DNA of 64,000 nt from Kastovskya adunca ATA6-11-RM4 (lineage in GTDB: Bacteria; Cyanobacteriota; Cyanobacteriia; Cyanobacteriales; Coleofasciculaceae): NCBI GenBank assembly GCA_019359445.1, contig JAHHHJ010000006.1:124001-188000 (forward strand), given 5' to 3'. How positions within the stretch are numbered: position 1 is the first letter of the stretch; the number at the start of each line of letters is the position of its first letter. Made by a program: the position numbers and the translations under genes. Below are positions 1 to 6,722 of the stretch, one piece after another. Below the pieces are notes generated by a model. The model was not told the DNA's origin. It saw only the letters and a program-made list of their open reading frames with translations, and searched no databases.

Positions 1-1
1 G

Positions 2-541
2 TGGAAAGCCTGGGCAAGCGTTGAATCTCCGGAACGATTAACCAAAATTGGAAAGCGACAGGCGGAACTCCTTCAGGAGCAAGAATGGGCAAATATTATG
101 TCCCCAGAACAACTAGCTGAACTTGAAAAGCAGCAGGAACTCCTTCAGGAGGAAGAAGGGGCGAATACTATATCCCCAGAGCAATTAGCTGAAATTGAAA
201 AGCTAAAGAAACTCCTTCAAGAGCAAGAATGGGCGAATATTATGTCCTCAGAACAACTAGCTGAAATTGAAAAGCGACAGCAACAGCTTCAGGAGAAAGA
301 AGCAATGCTTGCCCAACTGAGCGAGCAATTGTCAAGCCAAGTACCGGGACTAAAGCCGCTAGAAGTAGGCAGTTTAGATATGGAAACTGTGGTTAAACAA
401 TGTAATGAGGCTCTAGAGAAAGCAAAGAATGTGGAGACTGAAACACTTGCTAGCCAATGCCTTGAGACTCTCTTTGAGGTAGAACAGATTAAAGGAGAGA
501 TTTTGCAGTTGCAACTCTCACAATACTTAAACTCTTTGTAA
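2..541 (+). CDS. Coiled-coil repeat protein, 3' end only
   Basis: The frame is open to the left edge of the window, so the 5' end is missing; an ATG at 98 lies in the middle of the repeat array and is probably not the start. About 179 residues are visible. They begin with four tandem units of 24-25 residues (roughly 72 bp each), of the type SPEQLAEIEKxQxLLQEQEW, ending at about base 310. The heptad-like, Glu/Gln/Leu-rich pattern predicts a long coiled coil. A non-repetitive tail follows, with two Cys-containing segments (KQCNEAL and ASQCLETL). I recognise no family and propose no function. The tail stops 15 bases before the convergent acetyltransferase gene. Confidence 0.6.
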   Translation, partial: WKAWASVESPERLTKIGKRQAELLQEQEWANIMSPEQLAELEKQQELLQEEEGANTISPEQLAEIEKLKKLLQEQEWANIMSSEQLAEIEKRQQQLQEKEAMLAQLSEQLSSQVPGLKPLEVGSLDMETVVKQCNEALEKAKNVETETLASQCLETLFEVEQIKGEILQLQLSQYLNSL

Positions 542-555
542 AAGTATTAACACTC

Positions 556-1074
556 TCATAAGTAAAGTGAAGCAGTGGCATCGTTAACTTTCACCATGAG
601 TGTCATCGGATCAATAGGTGAAGCAGTAAAACCACACTTCTTATAAAACTGCTTCGCATCTTCCGAGATGGCATGTACGAGAATTGCCCGTATCCCTGCA
701 ATCTCAGCAGCTTGCAGAGTGCGAAGAATTGCATCTCGCAGCAGAGCACGCCCGATACCTTTACCTTGCCAGTGGCGATCAACCGCCAGTCGTCCAATAA
801 TCATAACTGGGATCGGATCGGGCATATTACGGCGAACTCGACCTGTTGCAGCAGTTTGTGCCACTGCTCCATTGGCAAGACAGTAGTAAGCGACGACTAT
901 TTCACCAACGCAGAGAACATAAGTGCGTGAAGCTCCTTCTAACTCATTTTTCAGAGCACGGCGCTTCAGCCAGTCATCTAGCTGACTGTTACCTGAGTCA
1001 AAGCTTTCACTTCGATGTGACGAATTCAGTTTTTCAGGCGGACATAGCTTGTCTTGATCTCGATCTAATCCCAC
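556..1074 (-). CDS. GNAT acetyltransferase toxin, TacT-like
   Basis: A 172-residue GCN5-type N-acetyltransferase. The acetyl-CoA loop is visible as QGKGIGRALL at about residue 102, preceded by the beta-strand IIGRLAVDRHWQ and followed by a C-terminal segment with AKQFYKKCGF, as in the family. The N-terminal F-D-S-G-N-x-x-L-D-D-W-L segment is typical of TacT/AtaT-type toxins, which acetylate the amino group of charged aminoacyl-tRNA. The start is GTG, and the reading frame overlaps the end of the upstream DUF1778-type antitoxin by 10 bases, so translation is probably coupled. Toxin function is inferred from family and pairing; the acceptor tRNA cannot be read from sequence. Confidence 0.85.
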   Translation of the reverse strand: MGLDRDQDKLCPPEKLNSSHRSESFDSGNSQLDDWLKRRALKNELEGASRTYVLCVGEIVVAYYCLANGAVAQTAATGRVRRNMPDPIPVMIIGRLAVDRHWQGKGIGRALLRDAILRTLQAAEIAGIRAILVHAISEDAKQFYKKCGFTASPIDPMTLMVKVNDATASLYL

Positions 1075-1361
1075 GGAGACTTGGTTGTCAGCAACGTGTG
1101 TAGTTTCTCATCTCGCGTAGGTGGTGCATCCAGCAACGCCACAAATTGCTTAAATTTAACTTCATCTAACCCAAAGAAACTTCGATCTAGAAGAACGTCT
1201 TGAGCCTTCTGATAAGCTGACTCAAGCATAAACTCTGAGCGGCTCTTGCCCTGCACTTCAGCCGCATGATCAATTAGATCGCGTTGATTTTTCTTAGCTC
1301 GGATGTTGATTGTGACATCGCGGGTTTGGCTAGCTGACCCTTCACCGGCTGAGGCAGACAT
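1065..1361 (-). CDS. DUF1778/TacA-like antitoxin
   Basis: A ribbon-helix-helix antitoxin of the DUF1778 type, expected to bind and neutralise the acetyltransferase encoded just downstream and to repress the pair. Visible signs are the N-terminal strand TRDVTINIRAKKNQRDLIDH followed by helices with GKSRSEFMLESA, and a C-terminal toxin-wrapping tail with LDRSFFGLDEVKFKQF. I chose the ATG at 1361, giving 98 residues, because a GAGGGG ribosome-binding site lies just upstream; the frame stays open for 24 more codons that look non-coding. The end overlaps the GTG start of the toxin by 10 bases, the usual antitoxin-first arrangement. Confidence 0.85.
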   Translation of the reverse strand: MSASAGEGSASQTRDVTINIRAKKNQRDLIDHAAEVQGKSRSEFMLESAYQKAQDVLLDRSFFGLDEVKFKQFVALLDAPPTRDEKLHTLLTTKSPWD

Positions 1362-1513
1362 AACGCTTACCCCCTCTAAGAGGGACAAAGATACTACATC
1401 TTTACCTACAGCAGTATTAAAGCTACTGACCATAGGAGACTCTTCTAATTTAAAAGCTTTGTATACACAATGTCAACACATTTCTGTGATTTTTTGACCG
1501 TGGCTACAGTTAA

Positions 1514-1735
1514 ACAAACCATCCCAAGGAGATGGGCAAAGCTGAAATCGAAGCATTTCTCACACATCTAGCCGTCGAGGGTCAGGTTTCGGCTTCGACA
1601 CAAAATCAAGCTCTCAGTGCCTTGCTGTTTCTCTATCGGGAAGTACTTAATCTTGATATGGCAGGCATTGACACCGTTCGAGCGAAATGACCTCAGTATG
1701 TGCCAACCGTGTTGACCAAGTAGGAGGCGATCAGC
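1514..1735 (+). pseudogene. Integron-type tyrosine integrase fragment, copy 1
   Basis: Translating from 1514 gives NHPKEMGKAEIEAFLTHL followed by ASTQNQALSALLFLYREVL, which I recognise as the N-terminal core-binding (SAM-like) part of integron-type tyrosine integrases. The frame then meets TGA at 1688 and TAG at 1721, where relatives have Arg (RAKR) and Gln (LTKQE), but continues with recognisable sequence (PQYVPTVLTK). The catalytic domain is absent. This is a decayed fragment, not a gene. A second, closely related piece lies at 2306-2445, so the sequence was duplicated or two ends of one locus were scattered by rearrangement. Confidence 0.8.
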
Positions 1736-1756
1736 CAACCCAGAGTGCGCTCTGCA

Positions 1757-1858
1757 AGCCAACGCCTTGCATGATAACGACTCAAATCAGCGAAGGCAGT
1801 TAACCTCGAACTCAGCACTAGCGGTTTTCAACCGCCCGTTGCATTTGAATTGTTAGCC
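1757..1858 (-). other. attC-like integron recombination site
   Basis: Read on the minus strand, the 102-base segment starts GGCTAACAATTCAAATGCAA and ends CAAGGCGTTGGCT. The ends resemble the R'' (RYYYAAC) and R' (GTTRRRY) boxes of attC sites and pair with each other through GGCTAAC/GTTGGCT, allowing G-U pairs. An inner TTCAAAT/ATTTGAG pairing also exists. The R'' box forms the last codons of brnA, as is common when a cassette ORF runs into its attC. Each box deviates from consensus at one position, so activity is uncertain. The identification rests on my comparison with remembered attC and VCR sequences. Confidence 0.55.
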
Positions 1859-2160
1859 TGCTGGATGAGGCTCACTTTGCTTGCTGACGCTGGATGAGCT
1901 TTGTGTGCCTCAGCATAAATTCTCAGCGCCACAGACAGCTGTTGTTCAGCGCTCTCTCCTTGTGCCTGAAACCAAGCAAGTGTATCGGGATCGACTAAAA
2001 CTGATACTTTTATTGGTGACTTTGGCATTCGCAATTGCGCTTTGGCAAAAAACTCCTCTGACAGTGGCGGAATATCAGAGGTGTCAATATCTTCATCGCT
2101 CATCGCGTCGATCCTAGCCCAATCGGTTCTGGAGGTATTGTTCATAGCGTCTGCGTTCAT
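1828..2160 (-). CDS. brnA: BrnA-type antitoxin
   Basis: A 110-residue BrnA-family antitoxin. The motif set TDWARIDAMSDEDIDTSDIPPL, then EEFFAKAQLRMPKSP and VSVLVDPDTLAWFQAQGE, then ALRIYAEAH, is characteristic. BrnA proteins are DNA-binding antitoxins that neutralise the BrnT ribonuclease and autorepress the operon. The ATG at 2160 has an AAAGG ribosome-binding site about nine bases upstream and lies inside the 3' end of brnT, the normal overlap. The last eleven residues are read from the attC-like site. Because the accompanying brnT lacks its 5' part, this antitoxin is probably an orphan left from a cassette. Confidence 0.85.
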   Translation of the reverse strand: MNADAMNNTSRTDWARIDAMSDEDIDTSDIPPLSEEFFAKAQLRMPKSPIKVSVLVDPDTLAWFQAQGESAEQQLSVALRIYAEAHKAHPASASKVSLIQQANNSNATGG

Positions 2161-2305
2161 GAGTCAGTGCCTTTCGTAGGGAGATGATACGGACTATTTC
2201 CTCTTCAAGCTCGGTGTACACAACGACTACAACCCGCCCACTTAGTAAACCGATGCCAATCCATCGATCTTCACCATAATCTTCCCGATCATCAAATTCG
2301 ACAAG
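2114..2305 (-). pseudogene. brnT: brnT toxin, 3' fragment
   Basis: Residues encoded here (from FDDREDYGEDRWIGIGLL through VVVVVYTE to ISLRKALTHERRRYEQ) match the C-terminal half of BrnT ribonucleases. Upstream of about base 2305 the frame runs on to 2428, but that extension is the antisense of an integrase fragment and is not BrnT sequence. The N-terminal half of the toxin, with its usual start and first catalytic residues, is therefore missing, and the frame begins at a TTG. A toxic product seems unlikely. The intact brnA overlaps its 3' end. Confidence 0.75.
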
Positions 2306-2445
2306 CAGCTGTTTCTCTATCGTGAAGTACTCAATCTCGACAGGGCAGGCATTGAAGCCGTTCGAGCGAAACGAACTCAGTATGTGCCAACTGTGTTGAC
2401 CAAGCAGGAGGCGATCGCCGCGATCCAACAGTGTGACGGTATTAG
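2306..2445 (+). pseudogene. Integron-type tyrosine integrase fragment, copy 2
   Basis: Translation gives LFLYREVLNLDRAGIEAVRA followed by KRTQYVPTVLTKQEAIAAIQQ, the region joining the core-binding and catalytic domains of integron-type integrases. It has no internal stop, unlike copy 1, but both ends are missing: homology starts abruptly at the brnT junction and ends in unrelated sequence near 2445. The two copies are alike over about 130 bases. The fragment faces away from the brnT/brnA/attC-like unit, as intI does relative to its cassettes. That fits a collapsed integron but does not prove it. Confidence 0.75.
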
Positions 2446-2619
2446 GATTTGGAGCCTAGAGGATATAAATCAGCGATCGCAACTGAATATCGCCTGATAT
2501 TTCGGAGGCTGTAAAGATGTCAACCCATGGTTTAGAGGCATTCGTTGTGTCTTCTTGCCGGACTTCTTTCACCTAACCGACCTCAGAGGAGAGGAATCAT
2601 CCTCTACGCACCTCTGCGT

Positions 2620-3711
2620 TTAAAAAAAATTCCCTAGAGTCTTTGTCAGTAAAGCTTCTAGTTGTTCAGCTCGATGGGCGTAGGTGTGTTCAGCTAATAC
2701 CCGCTTACGAGCAGCTTCACCGATCATCTGTGCCTTCTCTGGTGTTAGTTGGCGCAGGTGTTCTGCTACGTCATGACCATTTTCGGCAACCAAAATTTCG
2801 CGCTCTGGCTCAAGGAATAAATCAATCCCTTTCCAGACATCCGAAATAATACAAGCCCCAGCCCCGGCGGCTTCAAAGACTCGTGTGGCTGGAGAAAAGC
2901 CGTATCTTGCCATACTTTCGCGGCTGATATTCAACACAGCTTGGGGCGTGCAGTTGAAGGCGTTGTGGTCGCGGGTATAAACATGCCCTAAATATTTAAC
3001 ATTGCTGGGTAATGGCTTATCGTCCCAGCCGTTACCGCCCAGAAGGAATTGCTCCTGTGGTAACTCCGCCGCCGCACGGAGGAAAAATTCTTCCACACGC
3101 GCTTCTCTGTCGGGGAGGCGATTTCCTAAAAAGCCCAGCTTGCACTCAAATTTAGGATCGGGTGCGACGCCGTAGTGAGTCGTTGCATCAAGGGCGTTGT
3201 AGATGGGGACGCACTCACGAGCACCCAAGGCTTTGTAAGCGTTGACGACGGGTTCGCCGCCGCCGTAGGTGAGAATTAAGTCGTAGCGGGGGATCAGGGA
3301 ACGAAAGGAATCAGCAGGGTTATTTTGAACTCGGTCAAGGGTGGCTGGTGCGTCCACATCCCAGAAGACAATCAGGGAGTGAGGTTGTTTAAGTTCTAAA
3401 ACGGCGGATTCTAGAAATTCATCGAAGACACCCACCCCACTTGCTTTCACAATCAAGTCGGCATTCTGGGCATCTTTCAAACAGCCAAGTAGAGCATCCT
3501 TAGAAGCATCGTAGACGACAACCGTTGCCCAGTCTGGATCGGGAAGATCGCGGTGTTTTTGGCGATCGTAAGCATCTGGCTCGTAGAAGGTAACGTGATG
3601 TCCCCGCTCATGTAAGGCTCGAATCATCCCGCGATAATAAGTTGCTGCACCGTTCCAGTAGGCAGAGACAAGGCTAGAACCGAAAAATGCAATATTGAGT
3701 CTATTTGTCAT
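2620..3711 (-). CDS. CgeB-like family glycosyltransferase
   Basis: A 363-residue protein resembling CgeB/DUF3880-type glycosyltransferases, which have two Rossmann-like halves and a GT-B fold. The N-terminal strand LNIAFFGSSLVSAYWNGAAT is followed by a central segment with LILTYGGGEPVVNAY. The C-terminal nucleotide-sugar half has KLGFLGNRLPDREARVEEFF, then RESMARYGFSPATRVFEAAG and GACIISD, the usual acidic donor-binding region. It is soluble, with no membrane segment. It opens the downstream end of a minus-strand cluster of glycosyltransferases, a radical SAM protein and epimerases, so a role in building a cell-surface or stored oligosaccharide is likely. Donor and acceptor are unknown. Confidence 0.8.
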   Translation of the reverse strand: MTNRLNIAFFGSSLVSAYWNGAATYYRGMIRALHERGHHVTFYEPDAYDRQKHRDLPDPDWATVVVYDASKDALLGCLKDAQNADLIVKASGVGVFDEFLESAVLELKQPHSLIVFWDVDAPATLDRVQNNPADSFRSLIPRYDLILTYGGGEPVVNAYKALGARECVPIYNALDATTHYGVAPDPKFECKLGFLGNRLPDREARVEEFFLRAAAELPQEQFLLGGNGWDDKPLPSNVKYLGHVYTRDHNAFNCTPQAVLNISRESMARYGFSPATRVFEAAGAGACIISDVWKGIDLFLEPEREILVAENGHDVAEHLRQLTPEKAQMIGEAARKRVLAEHTYAHRAEQLEALLTKTLGNFF

Positions 3712-3735
3712 CTCAAACTTATTATTCCGCCGTTA

Positions 3736-4101
3736 TCAGTTGAATTCTGATGAGTTTTTTAGTTGCATAATTCGATTTTTCCAGCTTTGATTGCCTTCTA
3801 GGGTAAGAACAATTTTTTTGAAGGGTTCTTCCTGAAGTTCTAAAACTAAATAATCCCGGTCTTTTACGACATACCAAAACTCCCGACCTCTAGGAGTGTA
3901 GTAAGTTCCAGCTTTGATGATGCCAGGAAGGAAGGTTCCAGGGGCACGAATTTCTTGCCAACTGCTGGGAGGTTCATCTGTTGTGATGTTGAGGATATGA
4001 GCTAAGGGAATTTTAAATGGGTTGGTAAAGTTAAAGGCCCAAAACTGCTCAATTTCTTCCCATTCAATTTTTAGAATTTCGTTCTCAATGGTTAGTTTCA
4101 T
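3736..4101 (-). CDS. Conserved hypothetical protein, PH-like beta-strand pattern
   Basis: A 121-residue protein with alternating beta-strand segments (MKLTIENEILKIEWEEIEQF, then GREFWYVVKDRDYLVLELQ and KKIVLTLEG). It contains the phrase APGTFLPGIIKAGTYYTPRG, which resembles small bacterial PH-like domain proteins that read out as WYV-x-LVLELxxEPxxxIVL. There is no signal peptide or membrane helix. It lies between two CgeB-like glycosyltransferase genes on the same strand, 24 bases upstream of the first, so it is probably co-transcribed with that gene. No specific function can be given. Confidence 0.7.
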   Translation of the reverse strand: MKLTIENEILKIEWEEIEQFWAFNFTNPFKIPLAHILNITTDEPPSSWQEIRAPGTFLPGIIKAGTYYTPRGREFWYVVKDRDYLVLELQEEPFKKIVLTLEGNQSWKNRIMQLKNSSEFN

Positions 4102-4151
4102 TGTTTAATTTAATAGTTAGATGGTAAGTGGAGGAAGTAAGTAAGTTTGAC

Positions 4152-4180
4152 GAACCACAGAGGCACAGAGGTCACGGAGG
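4152..4180 (+). repeat. Interspersed repeat copy, intergenic
   Basis: The 27-base core starting GAACCACAGAGGCACAGAGG matches, with one difference, the reverse complement of 5938-5964 inside the GT4 gene. This sequence family is common in cyanobacterial intergenic DNA. Confidence 0.7.
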
Positions 4181-4236
4181 AGGAGAAGAGAGAGTTTTTT
4201 AGCTTATTTTGGATGGTTATAGAAAGAGGGTTGATT

Positions 4237-5364
4237 CTAAAGTTTTGATGATGTCTCGACCGCTTCGGAACCTTCGAGTTCTACATAAATATTTAGCAGT
4301 TCATCAACTCGATGGGCGCAGGTGTGTCGAGAGAGGATGGTTTGGTGTCCGTGCTGGGCTATTTCGTTTCGCATCTGGTCATCTTGAAGTAAGGTATTTA
4401 AATGGCGTTGCATTTCCTCGCCAGTATGAGCAATTAAGAAGTCTTTACCGGGTGTAAATAAGCCTTCAATATCTTCCCACGGCGCGGATATGAGCGGAAT
4501 GCCACAGGCGAGGGCTTCAAAAACGCGGATAGTGGGAATACCGGGGAGGGCTTTGACGTAGGGACAGCGGGGAATGTGGACGGTAACTTTGAATCGTGAG
4601 AATACCTGCGGGACTTCGTAATTCGGCAGCCATCCGGCGTATTCAATTCCAGCGGATGATAGGGAAGCGATCGCCTCTTCTGGATAGCGCACTCCATGCA
4701 CCCGTGCCTTTATCCCCAATGCCTTCACGGGTTCAATTAGAAACTCGTATAATTCAGCGGTGCGTTCCTCATCTCCCCAGTTGCCAATCCAAACTAAGTC
4801 ACCAAGGGATTTTGAGTTTTCCCCCACTTCTGGATGAAAAAGGCGTGTATCTGCGGCTTCGTGCCAAGTCCAAGCCTGTTGCGTCCAGCCTTCGGTGAGA
4901 TAAATATCGCGGATCACATTGCCGTATGCCAAGACGCCATCGTAGTTGGAGAGGTCGTAGGCTGCCATACTAGCCTTATCGCTGACAGAGCGATGATGGG
5001 TATCGTGGAACAGCAGCCGATATCCGCCGACTTTGTGGCGATGTTCTCCGAGGCGTCGAACTAACGTGCGATCGCTCCATTCATGGACAATGACTAAATC
5101 TGCATCATCCAGCACTTGATCAAGATTGAGGGCGTTTAAGTCATAGCGGATACTATCAAGACCTGGATAGGCAGAATAAAATCCTTGAATCGGCTCCTCT
5201 CCATGTTCTGCCAACAGATTTTGCAGACTCCAAGCATCTTTCGGTTCGTATACGCTCACATCATAATGACGCGATCGCAACTCACTCACTACACCCCGCA
5301 AAAAATGAGCATTCCCATGATTCCAGTCAGATAAGAGTGAGTGATAAAACAGTACAATCCGCAT
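4237..5364 (-). CDS. CgeB-like family glycosyltransferase
   Basis: A 375-residue GT-B glycosyltransferase of the same general kind as the gene at 2620-3711 but clearly diverged. It starts MRIVLFYHSLLSDWNHGNAH; a middle strand ADLVIVHEWSDRTLVRRLG is followed by RLLFHDTHHRSVSDK. The C-terminal donor half contains DLVWIGNWGDEERTAELYEF, VHIPRCPYVKALPGIPTIRV and FEALACGIPLISAPW, where F-E-A-L-A-C-G is the acidic motif that contacts the nucleotide sugar. No signal or membrane segment is seen. It is part of the minus-strand sugar cluster. Sugar specificity cannot be inferred. Confidence 0.82.
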   Translation of the reverse strand: MRIVLFYHSLLSDWNHGNAHFLRGVVSELRSRHYDVSVYEPKDAWSLQNLLAEHGEEPIQGFYSAYPGLDSIRYDLNALNLDQVLDDADLVIVHEWSDRTLVRRLGEHRHKVGGYRLLFHDTHHRSVSDKASMAAYDLSNYDGVLAYGNVIRDIYLTEGWTQQAWTWHEAADTRLFHPEVGENSKSLGDLVWIGNWGDEERTAELYEFLIEPVKALGIKARVHGVRYPEEAIASLSSAGIEYAGWLPNYEVPQVFSRFKVTVHIPRCPYVKALPGIPTIRVFEALACGIPLISAPWEDIEGLFTPGKDFLIAHTGEEMQRHLNTLLQDDQMRNEIAQHGHQTILSRHTCAHRVDELLNIYVELEGSEAVETSSKL

Positions 5365-5377
5365 AACTGAATAAAAG

Positions 5378-5433
5378 GATGAAGGATGAAGTGTGAAGGA
5401 TGAAGTATGAAGGATGAAGTATGAAGGATGAAG
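5378..5433 (+). repeat. Heptamer tandem repeat (GATGAAG type)
   Basis: Exactly eight 7-bp units, alternating GATGAAG with TATGAAG or TGTGAAG, lie between two glycosyltransferase genes. A related inverted stretch (CTTCATC) sits at about 5534-5560, at the very 3' end of the next gene. This is a short tandemly repeated repetitive (STRR) element of the kind known from filamentous cyanobacteria. Confidence 0.9.
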
Positions 5434-5541
5434 TTTTATCTAGACTTACGTCGATGAGGCGTGAAAACGTTAATTATCTCGTAGGGGCATTGCCACGCCC
5501 TTAATCCGTGAGTTTTGCATAAGTCCTAACTTTTTCATCCT

Positions 5542-6672
5542 TCATCCTTTACACTTCAGCCTTCTTAAGTCTTGATAAGCATCCAAATAACTAAGTACCA
5601 TCCGCTCAGGCGTAAACTCAAGCGCACGAGTACGGGCACTCTTAGCAAGAGATGTGCGTAGAGAAGAGTCACCCATCAAACTATCAATTGCACTAAAAAG
5701 CGCTTCTCGATCGTCCGGTGGTACAAACAAAGCCGCCTCCCCCCAAATCTCCCGCAAACTGGGAATATCCCCCAACACCAACGCACAGCCCGACAGTGCC
5801 GCCTCCAACACCGATAACCCAAACGGTTCATACCGTGCCGGAAGCGCATAAATCGCCGCCTTAGCATACCACCCCGCCAACTCCTCAGGAGACAACCGCC
5901 CCAAAAACACCGGAGAATCCCCCTCTCCCCCTCCTTCTCCGTGTCCTCTGTGCCTCTGTGGTTCATTACTCCCATACTTCCCCTCCCCCACCAGATAAAT
6001 ACACCAAGACACCTCCGACGCGATCGCCTCCAACGCCGCCACATTCTTTGCCTGATCCCACAACCGCCCCGCCGTCAGGATAAACGGCTTTTTCTCAAGG
6101 GGATAAAACCGATCGCGATCGCCACCATTCGGCACTACTCTCCCCTGGGTGACACCATAATGTTTCTTTAATGCTGCCAACATTGCCGCAGAAGGTGCAA
6201 CCACTAAATCTGCCGCCTGCAACCCTCGCCTTACCTCTTGGCGATATCGCTCCCAACTAGCAGGGGCGGGTTCCCCCTTCACCGCCTCCCACCACGACAG
6301 CACGCAAGAATGCCCTACCATCAAAATAGGCGATCGCCAAGCCAATCCCCCATGAGCATAGCCATTGAGATGCACCACATCAGGCTGGAGGCGTGCTTCC
6401 AACTCCAGCAACCACTCCCCCGCCTTGATGACATCCTCCCAAGGCTCCTCCATCCACTCCAACTTGAAACTACTCTCAAACACCTGTATGGGTGCAAGGC
6501 TTTGCGCTCCTATTTGTTGGCTTACCTGACGCTGTTGGGGCGTTAGAGGTGCGCCCATTGTTGCCAGTGCCACCTCTACCCCCTGTTTTCCCAGCTCCTG
6601 CGCGAGTTCCAAAGCGTAAGTCCAGACACCGCCAATAGTGTCAGCCGTCATCAAAACGCGTTTCACTAACAT
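5542..6672 (-). CDS. GT4 family glycosyltransferase with repeat-derived insertion
   Basis: A GT-B, retaining GT4-type glycosyltransferase of 376 residues. The N-terminal half starts VLMTADTIGGVWTYALELA, with PDVVHLNGYAHGGLAW at 98-113. The C-terminal half has KPFILTAGRLWDQAKN and the E-x7-E donor motif in PARYEPFGLSVLEAALSG at 278-295. I prefer the ATG at 6672, which has GAGGGG nine bases upstream, to a TTG at 6717. Residues about 235-252, between YLVGEGKYG and PVFLGRLSPEEL, are encoded by a dispersed intergenic-type repeat (NEPQRHRGHGE) inserted in frame. The insertion lies in a loop between strands of the donor domain, so the enzyme may remain active. Substrate unknown. Confidence 0.85.
   Translation of the reverse strand: MLVKRVLMTADTIGGVWTYALELAQELGKQGVEVALATMGAPLTPQQRQVSQQIGAQSLAPIQVFESSFKLEWMEEPWEDVIKAGEWLLELEARLQPDVVHLNGYAHGGLAWRSPILMVGHSCVLSWWEAVKGEPAPASWERYRQEVRRGLQAADLVVAPSAAMLAALKKHYGVTQGRVVPNGGDRDRFYPLEKKPFILTAGRLWDQAKNVAALEAIASEVSWCIYLVGEGKYGSNEPQRHRGHGEGGGEGDSPVFLGRLSPEELAGWYAKAAIYALPARYEPFGLSVLEAALSGCALVLGDIPSLREIWGEAALFVPPDDREALFSAIDSLMGDSSLRTSLAKSARTRALEFTPERMVLSYLDAYQDLRRLKCKG
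5938..5964 (-). repeat. Interspersed repeat inside a coding region
   Basis: Reverse complement of the 4152-4180 repeat with 26 of 27 bases identical. It is read in frame within the GT4 gene and encodes NEPQRHRGHGE. Confidence 0.8.
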
Positions 6673-6722
6673 TCGTGGAATCCCCTCATGAATGGAGAGG
6701 GGTTTTAGAGATTGCAACCGAT

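Noticed and set aside
1568-1762. Minus-strand 64-codon frame
   Set aside because: It is antisense of integrase copy 1 and matches the antisense portion of the brnT chimera.
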